Assembly (NCBI GenBank): GCA_963724695.1
Contig: CAVRVW010000011.1
Span: 62,001 to 126,000 of the forward strand
DNA: 64,000 nt
Direction: 5' to 3'
Source of the DNA: CAVQFD01 sp963724695
GTDB taxonomy: Bacteria; Acidobacteriota; Vicinamibacteria; Vicinamibacterales; CAVVIG01
How positions within the stretch are numbered: position 1 is the stretch's first letter; each line of letters begins with the position of its first letter. The notes under the pieces are model-generated. The model did no database searches and was not told the DNA's origin. It saw nothing but the letters and a program-made list of their open reading frames with translations. Of the stretch, positions 37,779 to 47,579 are shown one piece after another. A program made the position numbers and the translations under genes.

Positions 37779-40460
37779 CTACTTGCTCCCGAGCGGCATT
37801 CGATCTGGCGTCGCCGGGACTCGGATTGCAGATGGCCAGTTCGTGACGACGTTGAGGATTTGGGCGCTCGTGTCGGTCAGCGCGTTCACCAGAAATCGTG
37901 TTCCGTCTGGCGACGGACTGTAGCTCCAGATATTGCTCTGGATGACGTAGAGATTCACCGGCACCTCGAACAGCTTCTCGGGGGTGCCCGTGTGCAGCTC
38001 GCCGCCTGCGGAAAGTTGAACCGCTGCCGCCCACAGCGACATTCGCGGCCCCTCGAGTTTCACGAAATAGAGCTCCTTGCCGTCGGCGCGCCACCGCGGT
38101 TCCGCGCCCCCGTCAATCGAAACCTTCCAGACATGATCTGCTGCGCTTGCTGGAAACGGCCGCACGTAGATTTCGGGAGTGGCCGACTCGGCGGCCGCAT
38201 ACGCCAGCCACTTCCCGTCGGGCGAAAGCTGGCCCTGGCTCTCAATCGCCTCCGTCGCCACAAGCTTCACCGCCGCTGAGTCATCGATTCTTCCCGACGC
38301 CGCAGGCGCGTACCAGATATCGAAACGCGTTTTGGGATCGGGAAGGGCGTAGACGATGTGCCGGCCGTCGTGCGACCAGTCGGTGGGCACTTTTTGATTC
38401 GAGCGTTCGAGCTTTCTCACCTCTTCCTGTTGGCCGGTGATGAAGTCCTGCAGGTTCAGTGTTGTCTGACCCGCAGCCGTCGTGCCATACAGGATCCGCC
38501 GGCTGTCAGGAGACCATAACGCCGCGCCGGCGGACGTCCCGACGGGTGTCAAGCGGTTCGAAGAGCCTCGGGCGATGTTGTGCACCCAGAGCGACGGCGC
38601 ATCGTTGGGTTCCTGGCGCGTCGTCGCGACCATCGTCGCGTCCGGCGACAGCAGGACGCCGGTGTTGTTTCCCTTCGGTCCGACCGAGCCCAGGGCTCTG
38701 CCGGTCCGATCAAACCACGTGAGCTGGGTTTCGCGCGACCTGTCAGATAGATACAGAAGTGTGCCATCGGCGGATGCCGACGCCGCGACTTGCAGGGAAT
38801 TCAACGTGACCGACGCGCCAGAGGCGACGGGAAACGGGTCCCCAACCACCTGCATACGGGCGTCGTCGAAGGGCTGCGCCATCAGCGTGCCCTGGCGGAG
38901 AAACAGCAGGTGTGCCAGGCCACCGGTCACGGCCGGCGGGGTGTAGATCACACTCGACTGATCTTCGAGCACGCGCCTCCCGATCGGTTCGTCGAGCGTC
39001 GCGAGGTACACGCCGTTCGAGGCCGGATCCTGATTCCTGCCGCCGACGTAGAAGAAGTGGTTCCCGTCGGGATGGAAGGTCGGAAGAGCGGCGAAGTGAT
39101 TCGGATCGCGCGCGCCAAGCGGCTGGCACTCGCCGCCGTTCGCCGCGACACGACGGATGTATCTCGCGCCGCCGGACCAGAGGATGACGCCGTCACGACT
39201 CCAGCTGCCGCCACTGCCCAGGCCCGCTTGAGCACAGAGCTCCCGCACCGGTCCGCCGCCAGCGGGAATCGTCTTAAGTTTTCCGTCGGCGAAGAAGCCG
39301 ATGAACCGGCCGTCAGCGGACCAGAACGGCGTCCGCGCGTTGGCGGTGCCGGCCAGCGGCAGTAGTTTGTCGCCGTCGAGCGCGCGCACGTAGAGCTGTG
39401 CGTCGCTGCTTGTCGCCATCATGGCGACCAGCCGCGTGCCGTCGGGTGACAGTTCGACGAATCCGATTCCGTTGCCCTCGGGGATCGGAATGGACAGACG
39501 GAGTACGCGCTGCGCCGGCGGCCTCTCACGGAAGTGAACGAGCGCCAGCGCCGCGAGTGCAACACTCGCGACGAGAGCGACCGCACCGGCGGCCCACGTC
39601 ACGACTCTGCCGAATCGAGGTGTGGTCGGCGCCTCGGATGGGATCGCGGGCAGGATCCCCAGCAGCAAGCCGACATCGCCAATCGACTGCAGACGCTTTC
39701 TCGGATCCTTCTGCAGACAGGCTTCGAGCAACGGCCGCACGCGCGCCGGTACTGCATTCAGGTCCGGCGGATCTTTGACGACCGCGGCGAGCGTCTCGGT
39801 GAGGTCGTCGCCTTTGAACGGCCGTTCGCCGGCAATCAACTCGTAGAGAACGACGCCGAACGCCCAGATATCGGCGCGCGAGTCCACCGCCTTTCCGCGC
39901 GCCTGCTCGGGAGCCATGTAGGCCGCCGTTCCGAGAATCATCCCAGCGTGCGTCATCGGCGACGTGATGGTTGGTGAGTTGGTGAGCTGTCCCGCCGAAG
40001 CCTGAAGCCCGGAGCCCGAGGCGGGATCCATCGCTTTGGCCAGTCCGAAATCCAGCACCTTCACGGTGCCGTCGGCCGTGACCTTGATGTTCGCCGGCTT
40101 CAGATCGCGATGGACGACCCCTTTTTCATGCGCGGCCCGGAGTGCTTCCGCAATCTGCATCGCGATGGCCAGGGCGTCATCCAAGCCCATCGGCCCGTGT
40201 GGCGCCTCGCCGTCGACGAATTCCATGACCAGGTAGTCGGGACCGACATCGTAGAGCGCGCAAATGTTGGGATGGTTCAGCGAGGAGATGGTGCGCGCCT
40301 CACGATCGAAACGCTCGTTGAACTGCTGATGCGATATTTTGATGGCGACGTCTCGGCCCAACCGCGTGTCGCGAGCGCGGTACACCTCACCCATGCCGCC
40401 GCGACCGACCGCCGCCTGAATCTCATACGGCCCCAACCGATGCCCTGGCGCGAAACTCAT
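37779..40460 (-). CDS. Ser/Thr protein kinase with PD40/TolB-like propeller
   Basis: About 893 residues from the ATG giving MSFAPGHRLGPYEIQAAVGR. Kinase (~10-280): GRGGMGEVYRARD, VAIKIS, HRDLKPANIKV, DFGLAK, APEQARGKAVDSRADIWAFG. A single membrane helix (AAGAVALVASVALAALALVH) at ~300-325 divides the cytoplasmic kinase from an outer propeller built of PD40-type repeats (LSPDGTRLVAM, FWSADGRFIGFFADG, LSPDATMVATT, LWSPDSRRILYG, LSPDGKWLAYA). This is a standard acidobacterial sensor-kinase design; ligand and targets are unknown. Upstream in-frame ATGs exist at 40475 and 40550. Confidence 0.9.
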   Translation of the reverse strand: MSFAPGHRLGPYEIQAAVGRGGMGEVYRARDTRLGRDVAIKISHQQFNERFDREARTISSLNHPNICALYDVGPDYLVMEFVDGEAPHGPMGLDDALAIAMQIAEALRAAHEKGVVHRDLKPANIKVTADGTVKVLDFGLAKAMDPASGSGLQASAGQLTNSPTITSPMTHAGMILGTAAYMAPEQARGKAVDSRADIWAFGVVLYELIAGERPFKGDDLTETLAAVVKDPPDLNAVPARVRPLLEACLQKDPRKRLQSIGDVGLLLGILPAIPSEAPTTPRFGRVVTWAAGAVALVASVALAALALVHFRERPPAQRVLRLSIPIPEGNGIGFVELSPDGTRLVAMMATSSDAQLYVRALDGDKLLPLAGTANARTPFWSADGRFIGFFADGKLKTIPAGGGPVRELCAQAGLGSGGSWSRDGVILWSGGARYIRRVAANGGECQPLGARDPNHFAALPTFHPDGNHFFYVGGRNQDPASNGVYLATLDEPIGRRVLEDQSSVIYTPPAVTGGLAHLLFLRQGTLMAQPFDDARMQVVGDPFPVASGASVTLNSLQVAASASADGTLLYLSDRSRETQLTWFDRTGRALGSVGPKGNNTGVLLSPDATMVATTRQEPNDAPSLWVHNIARGSSNRLTPVGTSAGAALWSPDSRRILYGTTAAGQTTLNLQDFITGQQEEVRKLERSNQKVPTDWSHDGRHIVYALPDPKTRFDIWYAPAASGRIDDSAAVKLVATEAIESQGQLSPDGKWLAYAAAESATPEIYVRPFPASAADHVWKVSIDGGAEPRWRADGKELYFVKLEGPRMSLWAAAVQLSAGGELHTGTPEKLFEVPVNLYVIQSNIWSYSPSPDGTRFLVNALTDTSAQILNVVTNWPSAIRVPATPDRMPLGSK

Positions 40461-40609
40461 GTGTTTCCGCGACATTCTAGCTCGCCCGGACGTTGGGACT
40501 ATGAATAGGAACCATGGCGACGTCGGCCCGTGATCGGGCATCGACAGCACGCGCTTAGAACCTTCAAGCGGTTGCCTGCGGGCGGGTTGCGTGATTTTTC
40601 TTGAAGTGG

Positions 40610-40660
40610 CTCGCCGCGCTGGACGATTTCCGCAACTGGATCAGCCGCGCAGCGGCGTGA
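40610..40660 (+). repeat. Dispersed tail repeat, copy 7
   Basis: Encodes LAALDDFRNWISRAAA then TGA. In-frame upstream sequence is only FFLKW after a stop. The non-coding flanks are not shared with the other copies. Confidence 0.55.
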
Positions 40661-40752
40661 ACAACCGAAATCCGCAGGATTCACGATGTCGTGGATTCGG
40701 TTTGGTCGAACGTGACCGCCGCCAACCGTCCGACCGTGGCCAGACGTTGATG

Positions 40753-40981
40753 TCAGGGAAATACGATGTTGTAGATGGCGGCATTGTCGAGAGCCACTGT
40801 GCCGGGGCGCTTGGATCGAACGATCGGCAGCGATACGGGGGCGCCAGGCCTTCCGGCGCTCGGCCTTCAGGACTTCCTTCACACCTCGCAGAATGAGGGC
40901 CCGCATCGAACTGCCTTCGCGCACCGCCCGCGACTTCAGTTGACGGTACACTCCGTCGGGAATGTCGACAGTCGTCCGCAT
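40753..40981 (-). pseudogene. Ribbon-helix-helix (VapB-type) antitoxin with a frameshift
   Basis: The minus strand opens MRTTVDIPDGVYRQLKSRAV then REGSSMRALILRGVKEVLKA, a classic ribbon-helix-helix. The expected C-terminus PVSLPIVRSKRPGTVALDNA then AIYNIVFP-stop is present but in another frame; the break falls around a run of five G on the plus strand at ~40840. No PIN-domain toxin follows. Either a real mutation or an assembly indel. Confidence 0.65.
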
Positions 40982-41001
40982 GGGGCCATTGTGCCGTATT
41001 T

Positions 41002-41130
41002 ATGGCGCGCCAGAACAACGCGACGAACGGCGGGAACGAACCGAAGCCGCTCCAGGCCGACGAGCGCGGCCGCCCCGAGGTCCGCAACCGCCAGCTGGCG
41101 ATGAAGATGACCGGCGTGTTGCCGCGGTAG
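41002..41130 (+). CDS. Small basic ORF (hypothetical, 42 residues)
   Basis: MARQNNATNGGNEPKPLQAD then ERGRPEVRNRQLAMKMTGVL and PR-stop. Divergent from the antitoxin with only ~20 bp between starts. Composition looks protein-like, but I cannot place it; it may be a gene fragment. Confidence 0.3.
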   Translation: MARQNNATNGGNEPKPLQADERGRPEVRNRQLAMKMTGVLPR

Positions 41131-41332
41131 GTTGAATTTACACGATAGGCAGGATTTGGGCGATTAGCCGGGGGGAGGTAACGGATCGGCCGTTCTTGAG
41201 ATTACTCAACGCGAACCGCGTTGAGTATCTGCTGGTGGGAGGTGACGCCGTGGGCCTTGCCGTCACCTGACACTTGACGGACTGCGTCGCAACGTCGTTC
41301 CTGGAGACGCCGTCTCAGGGCCAGCCGATTGG
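41131..41332. other. No gene recognised
   Basis: Spacer between the small ORF and the end of the frameshifted kinase. Contains a short direct repeat (ACTCAACGCG and CGCGTTGAGT form a dyad near 41206-41226). Confidence 0.35.
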
Positions 41333-44024
41333 TCATGGCACCACGCGCTGAAGGGCCTTCATCCAATTGACGACGACCCCAATCGGCGCGACCTCGTTTT
41401 CGCGGATGGATTTCAGGATCAGGAAGCGCGAGCCGTCCGACGAAACGTCATACTGATCCACGTTGAACAACACGCGCAGCCCTGTTTCGAACAGCGTTCT
41501 CTCGTTCTTGGGAGTCACGTTGCCGTTGACGACCTCGAGGGCAACCGCCATCAGCGTTCCATCGAGCGCGAGGTAGTACAGTTCGCGGCCGTCGTCTCTC
41601 CAACGCGGCTGGACCCCGCCCTTCGACGAGACGATCCTTTTTTGCGCCGTCGGCGGGATTGGCGCGACATAGATCTGCTGTTGACCGGACTCCGTCGAGC
41701 TGTACGCCAGCCACTTGCCGTCGTGCGAAAAGTGCGGCTCGTCCTTCTGAAATGGCAGTTCGTCAATCGCGAACGGCTTCCGATCAGGCAGCGACAGCAC
41801 CCAGACGTCGGCCCTGTTGACATCCGACCTCACATTCATGAACGCCAGGTAGTGACCGTCCCTCGACCAGTCCTCCACCCATTCGACGCCGGGAAGTTGC
41901 AGTACCGGCTCTTCCGCGCCGACGTTGCTCACGGCCTTCGAAAAGATGTCAACGCCGGTGGCGCTTCCGGGTGCGCTGTTCGAGTAGGCGAGTGTTGTAC
42001 CATCGGGAGACCAGGCGACATCGTGGCCGTTGACCACACTCCCCAGCCCTGTGAATGAATACCGCTGCGGCGCGGGGGCTGCCAAATCGAAGACGTGCAG
42101 GTCGGGGCGCCGTGTCAGCGGATCGACCTTCGACAGAGCGATATGCGTCCCGTCGGGCGAGAGCCTGAAGTTGTTCAGATAACTGTCAGGTGTGCCGATC
42201 GCCTGCAATTCGGCTCCCTTGCGGTCGCGCCAGACGAACTGACTCACGCCGATATCCACCTCTCCGGTGCGGTAGATCAGCACACCGTTGTCGGAAACGG
42301 AAAACCCAGCCCGCCCGTTGGGATTCACCGCGACGCTGTCCAGAATCCGGGTCGGCTGTCCAGAGACTTCGAGGGCATCCTCCTCGAACGGCTGCGCCCA
42401 GAGGCCGCCCTCGCGATGAAACAGAAGATGGCTCGACACGTACGCCATGTTCGAAACTGTTGGGACGATGAGTTTTGACGAGGGACTGTCGAGGGATGCC
42501 GCATAGATGCCGGCAGTTCCGCTCAGCGGTGTGGCACTCAGAAACAGAAAGCGACGGCCGTCGGGGAGAAAGAACGGTGCAACCGCCGGCTCGACATCGA
42601 CGGCAACCTTCCGGACGTCGCCGCCACCGTCCGGCACGGCGTAGAGGCCGTCCGCACTGAAGAGAATCGTGCCTTGCCGGCTCCAGGATGCGCTCCCGAC
42701 TGACGTCACTGAAGCAATGGGTTGCGGCGCGCCGCCCGACACGGCCACCTTCTTGAGCTGACCGTCGGCAAAGAAACCGACGTAGCGGCTGTCAGGAGAC
42801 CAGAATGGCTGCCCGGCACCAAGGGTGCCTTCGACTTGCCTGGCGTCGGTGTCGGCGAGAGGCCGCAAGGTACAGTGCGTTACGATCGGTACTCCCCCCG
42901 TCGGCTCCGGAGAATGCCACCCATCCGCCGTCCGGAGAGACGGCGATCTGGAGCGGGCCACCGCCTAGCGCGTCGCCTGGCGTCTCGAATGTGAACCGGA
43001 TCCCGGCCGGCTCCGGCGCCGGGCGCAGGTAGAGCGCGGCAGGAATGGCGAGCACGGCGATCACCGCCGCCGCAACGGCGAGCGCGCTCGTCAGCCATCG
43101 ATCGCGCATCCGGCGACGGGCCGCGATCGGAGCGGGAATGGCGCGGCTGCCCGCCTCGGCAATCCATTGGAGCTGCATCTTCACGTCGTGCGCCGTGCGC
43201 CAGCGGTCGGCGGGATCTTTCGCGAGGCAGGTCTTCACGAGGTGATCGAGCGCCGGGGGGCTCATCGCCTGGACCGCAGAGATGAGCGGCGGATCGGCCG
43301 ACATGATCGCGGAGATCAGGCTCGGCTGGCTCTTGCCCTGGAAGGCTTTGCGCCCCGTGACCATTTCATAGAGCAGCGCGCCGAACGCAAAGAGATCGGT
43401 CCGCGCGTCGGCCTCCAGCCCTTCGAGCTGCTCCGGCGCCATGTACTGCAGCGTGCCGAGAATCGAGCCCTGGCCGGTGAGCGGCGGCCCGACGGCGGCG
43501 GTCTGCTGCATCGAGAATCCGCCCACCGCCGCCTGCGGCGCCGCCAGCTTGGCGAGCCCGAAGTCGAGCAGCTTCGCGCCGGACTGGGTCAGCATGACGT
43601 TGGCCGGCTTGAGATCGCGATGCACGATGCCCTGCGTGTGGGCGCGGTCGAGCGCCTCGGCAATCTCGATCGCCAATGCGAGCGCGCGATCGAGTGGCAG
43701 GGATCCTCGGGCGAGACGCGCGTCGAGCGTTTCCCCCTCGAGCAGCTCCATCACGAGAAACGTCGTCGATCCCTCATGGCCGATGTCGTGCAGCGTGCAG
43801 ATGTGCGGGTGATTCAGGCGGGAGATGGCGCGCGCCTCGCGCTCGAAGCGCTCGCGATGGTCCGGGTTGTCGGCGAGGTGCGGCCGCAGCACTTTGATCG
43901 CCACCTCACGATCGAGCCGGGTGTCACGGGCCTTGTACACCTGGCCCATGCCGCCGGCGCCGAGCGGCGCGATGACCGTATAGGGGCCTAACGCCGTTCC
44001 TGCGGAGATTATCTCAGGCACCAC
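41333..44024 (-). CDS. Ser/Thr protein kinase with PD40/TolB-like propeller, frameshifted
   Basis: Two overlapping minus-strand frames make one ~890-residue protein. The 5' part (from 44024) has GAGGMGQVYKARDTRLDREV, HRDLKPANVML, DFGLAK, APEQLEGLEADARTDLFAFG and a membrane helix (ALAVAAAVIAVLAIPAALYL), then enters the propeller (IAVSPDGGWVAFSGADGG). The 3' part continues the propeller (PFWSPDSRYVGFFADGQLKK, LSPDGTHIALS, FSHDGKWLAYSS). They join near 42870, where NALYL must pass to RPLADTDARQVEG by a one-base shift. Both halves look well conserved, so the break is recent or an assembly indel. Paralogue of the kinase at 37779-40460. Confidence 0.8.
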
Positions 44025-44313
44025 GGGATTCTGGCACGATTCGGGATGCGCCCTGGGGGAATCGCGGAGCAGGAAACGTATGCCGGGTGGACGACAGCTC
44101 GAGGGCCTGGCAGTAGTTCTGATGCTGAGCGGCCTCCCTGAGCATCAGCGCGCGACCCAGGAGCTCGCCCAGCCTGACGCGGTGTTGTGCGGACGCCAGC
44201 TCCTCGCGCACTGCCGTCAGCTCCTGCTCGGCAACACGCAAATCGTCAGCAGCGGGTACAGCGTCGTGCGACGTTCCAACTTGTCCGGGGCGGAGGGCCA
44301 ACACGTCTGCCAA
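44014..44313 (-). other. Coiled-coil-like ORF (doubtful)
   Basis: 99-residue frame, of which DDLRVAEQELTAVREELASA then QHRVRLGELLGRALMLREAA looks helical and protein-like. It overlaps the end of the kinase start region and has no clear start signal. Possibly the remnant of a gene interrupted at the kinase side. Function unknown. Confidence 0.25.
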
Positions 44314-44400
44314 TGGTGCGGCTCGCCTACCTGGCAGCTATGCGTTGGCCCGGCAAGTCTCGGCTGCCGCTGCCCTCGAAGCGGCCAACCAGGAGCACTC

Positions 44401-44650
44401 ATGTCAGCAATCGCGACCAGCATGGCATCGAGCGAGATGGAGGGCTCGGTGACACTGTTGACGGTGGACGAAGTCGCGGCGCTCCTCAAGGTCAGTAAGA
44501 GCTGGGTCTACGAGCACACGCGATCGGCTGGTCGATCGCGAACAAATCGGCTGCCGCACATCAAGCCTGGCAAGTACGGCCGCTTTCATCCGCAGGCGGT
44601 GCAGGCCTTCCTGCGGGAAGACACCGGCGCGATCCCGCGTCGCGTTTCTG
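44401..44650 (+). pseudogene. Excisionase/AlpA-type helix-turn-helix, fused out of frame to an integrase
   Basis: MSAIATSMASSEMEGSVTLL then TVDEVAALLKVSKSWVYEHT and RLPHIKPGKYGRFHPQAVQA: a MerR-like HTH_17 domain of excisionases. After AFLREDTGAIPRR the frame runs into meaningless sequence while the next frame carries the integrase. The domain itself is complete; its normal stop seems lost. Confidence 0.55.
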
Positions 44651-45085
44651 ACCCTGGTGGCAGAGTGGCAGGCGCACGTGGTGCCGATGTACAAGCACTC
44701 GACGCAGAAGAATCATCGGCACATCGTGAAGAAACACCTGGTGCTGCGGTTCGGCGATATGGCGATCGCGGACATCACGCGGCAGGAAGTGCAGGCATAC
44801 ATGGCTCGGCTGGTCGGCGACGGATACGCGCCCAGAAGCGTGGACCACATCCACGACGTCTTGAGCGCCGTCCTCTGGACGGCTGTCAAGTTGGGCACCT
44901 CAAGGACAATCCGGCACGTGATGTCGACCTATCCAGGCTGATCAACGTGCGGCCGAAGTGGGCGCTCACCATCGCGCAGGCGGCGGCATTGCTCGAAGCC
45001 TTGCCGCCGCTGGCACGGACGATGGTCCGCCTGGCACTGTTCTCGGGCCTGCGGCGTGGCGAGCTGTTCGCCCTGCGCTGGCGGG
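44651..45085 (+). pseudogene. Tyrosine recombinase/integrase, frameshifted and 3'-truncated
   Basis: First frame: EWQAHVVPMYKHSTQKNHRH, then HLVLRFGDMAIADITRQEVQ and the rest of an N-terminal core-binding domain. A shift near 44890 leads to HLKDNPARDVDLSRLINVRP then GLRRGELFALRWR, which contains the first catalytic Arg (SGLRRGE). The rest of the catalytic domain, with the remaining Arg/His and the Tyr, is gone, replaced by IS481-type sequence. It lies 370 bp from the tRNA-Asn copy at 45454, the position expected of an island integrase. Confidence 0.7.
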
Positions 45086-45443
45086 TAGTCGACGATTCGC
45101 CCGGCACCGAAGTGATACTGCTGCCGCAGATACAGCATCTTGCTGACGACCTCCGGCGGCGTGGCGCGCGGTGATCGTTGGGGCGCCCGGGGTCGGTCAC
45201 ACAGGCCGGCGTCGCCATCGACCGCCTGGCGCTGTTTCCACTTGTAGTAGGTCTTTCGTGAGATGCCGAAGTGTCGGCAGGTGTGCGCCACCGTGCGCCG
45301 CTCGCCCGACGCGTGTTGCAGGATCGTTGACCGCCAGTTCACGAGCCTGGCCTGCTCAGCTTTCGTCAACGCTTCTCCGCTCTGGGCGCGCTCGCGCCGC
45401 GGGAAGAGAGCTTGACCTGTTACCTATGTCCTCGGAATTCACA
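45085..45443 (-). mobile_element. IS481-type element fragment (5' end of transposase plus terminus)
   Basis: From 45369 the minus strand reads MTKAEQARLVNWRSTILQHA, then HFGISRKTYYKWKQR (helix-turn-helix) and YHFGAGRIVDY, the lead-in to the DDE core of IS481-type transposases. It stops at the integrase junction near 45085. The terminus GACCTGTTACCTATGTCCTC then GGAATTCAC lies at ~45414-45443. Catalytic residues are absent. Confidence 0.65.
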
Positions 45444-45453
45444 TGAAAGGAAT

Positions 45454-45498
45454 GGCTCCTCAGGCTGGATTCGAACCAGCAACCCTCCGGTTAACAGG
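45454..45498 (-). repeat. 45-bp exact copy of the tRNA-Asn 3' end (attachment-site repeat)
   Basis: Identical to 49330-49374, covering the CCA, acceptor strand, T-arm and anticodon loop, and diverging just inside the 5' side of the anticodon loop. The length and placement are those of the direct repeat left by integration at a tRNA 3' end. It delimits a 3.9-kb segment with the intact tRNA and a ~45-kb segment with the copy at 430. Confidence 0.8.
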
Positions 45499-45695
45499 CG
45501 GAAAAAGAAACGTTAGCCGTCCTTTGCGGCGGTGTGCTCGAAGTTGCCGGAGGGAGATCCATCACTCGTCAGATCCGTCGATTTCAGCTCTTCGCTTTGT
45601 GCCGCCGCTTGCCGCCATTTGCCGCGCCTTGGTGCTGCGAAAGGGCAAGAAAAGGGCAACGTCTAGCAGCGCCCGCTGAGTGTAGACAGACGCGC
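45499..45695. other. No gene recognised
   Basis: Region just inside the 3.9-kb segment. GGGCAAGAAAAGGGCAACG near 45643 is typical of phage-type integrase gene flanks, but no integrase frame is present. Confidence 0.35.
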
Positions 45696-45950
45696 CTAGG
45701 CGTTTCCGGTCCATTCACCAACGTGAGCGGCACGAGCGACGGGATCGCGAAACTTCCAAAGCTGGCCAAATCCGAGAACGGTAGACACTGCCCCGATGAC
45801 CGGCGGATCATCGCCGATCGCGCCCGCAACCCATACGGCGAGGATGAAGCCGCCAGCCACGAGTAGGAACACGCCCGCCGCACGCGGCCGTCTGGGGTAG
45901 CACAGCCCGGCTGCGCCCATCAGGGCTAGCCAGCAGGCCAGGATCCACAT
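45696..45950 (-). CDS. Small two-helix membrane protein (hypothetical)
   Basis: 84 residues from the ATG giving MWILACWLALMGAAGLCYPR. Two helices (ILACWLALMGAAGLC and AAGVFLLVAGGFILAVWVAG), then GQLWKFRDPVARAAHVGEWT. Reads as a genuine small membrane protein; an ORF extends upstream but loses coding character. No family recognised. Confidence 0.5.
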   Translation of the reverse strand: MWILACWLALMGAAGLCYPRRPRAAGVFLLVAGGFILAVWVAGAIGDDPPVIGAVSTVLGFGQLWKFRDPVARAAHVGEWTGNA

Positions 45951-46296
45951 AGCGCGGATTATACGCCGGTCGTGTGCTCGACTCAGGCTACGTGCTCGCC
46001 TTTGAGAGCCTCGAGGCGGTTTCCTGGCGGGCGCGCGGAGGCGGTTGCGATCCTTGGCGAGCTCGATCAACACCTGGTCCGGGGACATCTTCGCGACGGG
46101 CGCGGACATCGGCTCGTGCGTGAAGCGATCGATGCTTGCCCAGAACGGACACTGTGGACATGCGGCCGATCGGATAGTCGATCCCCTCCTCGTGGCGCGC
46201 CCTGACGCCAGACTCGATCTATGAAAAGAGTGTGGCAGCGAGATGCGCGGCATGCCGGATGCTTCACAGGCTGCATCAATTCATTGAAGGAGCGCC

Positions 46297-46482
46297 GTGG
46301 ACATCACTTTGCCTTCTCTGTCATCCGGGCGCCGAGCGCCAGCAGTATGTGGCACCGTAAGCAGAACCCGTGCATGGGTGATTGGCGCAGCAGGCGCTGT
46401 CGTCCTCGCAGCCATACTACGGATTCCTCAGGCAGCGGTGCTAGGCGAGATCGTCGTTCGCATCGCGTTCTCGACTAGATAG
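46297..46482 (+). CDS. Small single-helix membrane protein (hypothetical)
   Basis: 61 residues from a GTG with AAGGAG five bases upstream. VWVIGAAGAVVLAAILRIPQ-like hydrophobic segment after a Ser/Arg-rich start. No family recognised. Confidence 0.4.
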   Translation: MDITLPSLSSGRRAPAVCGTVSRTRAWVIGAAGAVVLAAILRIPQAAVLGEIVVRIAFSTR

Positions 46483-46655
46483 GAAATGGTCACTGTCCGA
46501 CTTCTGGTACGACCATGTCTCCTCACGATGTCGTCGGACATGCCCGTCACGCTGCTCTCCGCCCGTCGGAAGGAAATCGCCGTCCTCCGCCGGCTAACCC
46601 CGCCAGGACGGCGGGCTCTGACGTTCGTTCAGACAGACTGATGGAGACACGCGTG

Positions 46656-47327
46656 ATGAAAGAGATCCATCTCGGGATGGTCTGCATTGTGGTCGCTTCG
46701 GTAGGCCTTCAGGCGCAGCACTCTGCCGCCACCGCCGATCACTCGGCGTACTTCGGGGGCTGGACGCTAAACCGCGAGCTGAGCACCGGCTCGCCCGAGG
46801 CCGATGGACCGGGCGGGCGTGGCGGCGGCCGCGGTGGCGGCAACCCGGGAGGCAGACGCGGCGGCGGACCTGGAGGCGGCGGAGGCTTCGGTGGTCCGGG
46901 TGGAGGCGGTGGCGGACGCGGGCCGGGCGGTCCGCCGTCGTCCGATCCCAAAGAAATGGAACAACGGATGGCGATGATGCAGGAATTGATGACGCCCGCC
47001 ACTCATTGGATCGTCGTGAGCGCAGAGGGCGGGACGATCATCTTCACCGATCGTGAGGGACGGTCCGCGCGCTACGTGCCGGACGGCAAACCAGAGAAGC
47101 ATCAATGGACGTCCGCCACCGTGGAAACGAAGACGCGGTGGGAGGAAGGGCAACTCCGGCAGGAGCTATCGCTGCCGGGCGGCATCAAGGCAGTCCGGCT
47201 GTTCGCGGTGAAACCGGACACGAACCAATTGGTCGTCACCACGACGACGGCAGGCGGTCCCGATGGAGGCAGCGGAAGCAGACCGCCGCTGCAGTTCGTG
47301 TATGACCGGGACGAGGCGGAACGATAG
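46656..47327 (+). CDS. Secreted Gly-rich protein (hypothetical)
   Basis: 223 residues. Signal peptide MKEIHLGMVCIVVASVGLQA then QHS. TADHSAYFGGWTLNRELSTG is a motif common in acidobacterial secreted proteins (short strand ending in LN-ELS), then ~45 residues of Gly/Arg/Pro repeats, then a beta-rich domain (VVSAEGGTIIFTDREGRSAR, TKTRWEEGQLRQELSLPGGI, TNQLVVTTTTAGG). The start at 46656 gives the cleaner signal; 46641 is possible. No ligand or partner is known. Confidence 0.75.
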   Translation: MKEIHLGMVCIVVASVGLQAQHSAATADHSAYFGGWTLNRELSTGSPEADGPGGRGGGRGGGNPGGRRGGGPGGGGGFGGPGGGGGGRGPGGPPSSDPKEMEQRMAMMQELMTPATHWIVVSAEGGTIIFTDREGRSARYVPDGKPEKHQWTSATVETKTRWEEGQLRQELSLPGGIKAVRLFAVKPDTNQLVVTTTTAGGPDGGSGSRPPLQFVYDRDEAER

Positions 47328-47579
47328 CGGTCACTCGTGGCGCAGCGCGTCGAGCACTCTCGCGGCTGCCTGCGGCTCGGAATCGGACAGTACGATATCG
47401 ACTAAACGTCAGGACGATAGGAAGCATCAGCAGTGTCACCAGTGAGCGTTATGACTGCTGAACACATCTCCGATGTCACCATTCAAGTACAGCGATGCGC
47501 CCGCCGGCGTTCGGCTTAACGATCATTTAACGCCAACCGTCTGGTGGCGGGTGCGCCGTTTGCTACGCGAGGACTTCGC
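47328..47579. other. No intact gene
   Basis: A minus-strand stretch ending near 47330 reads VLSDSEPQAAARVLDALRHE-stop, which looks like the C-terminus of some lost gene. Nothing else recognised. Confidence 0.35.
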
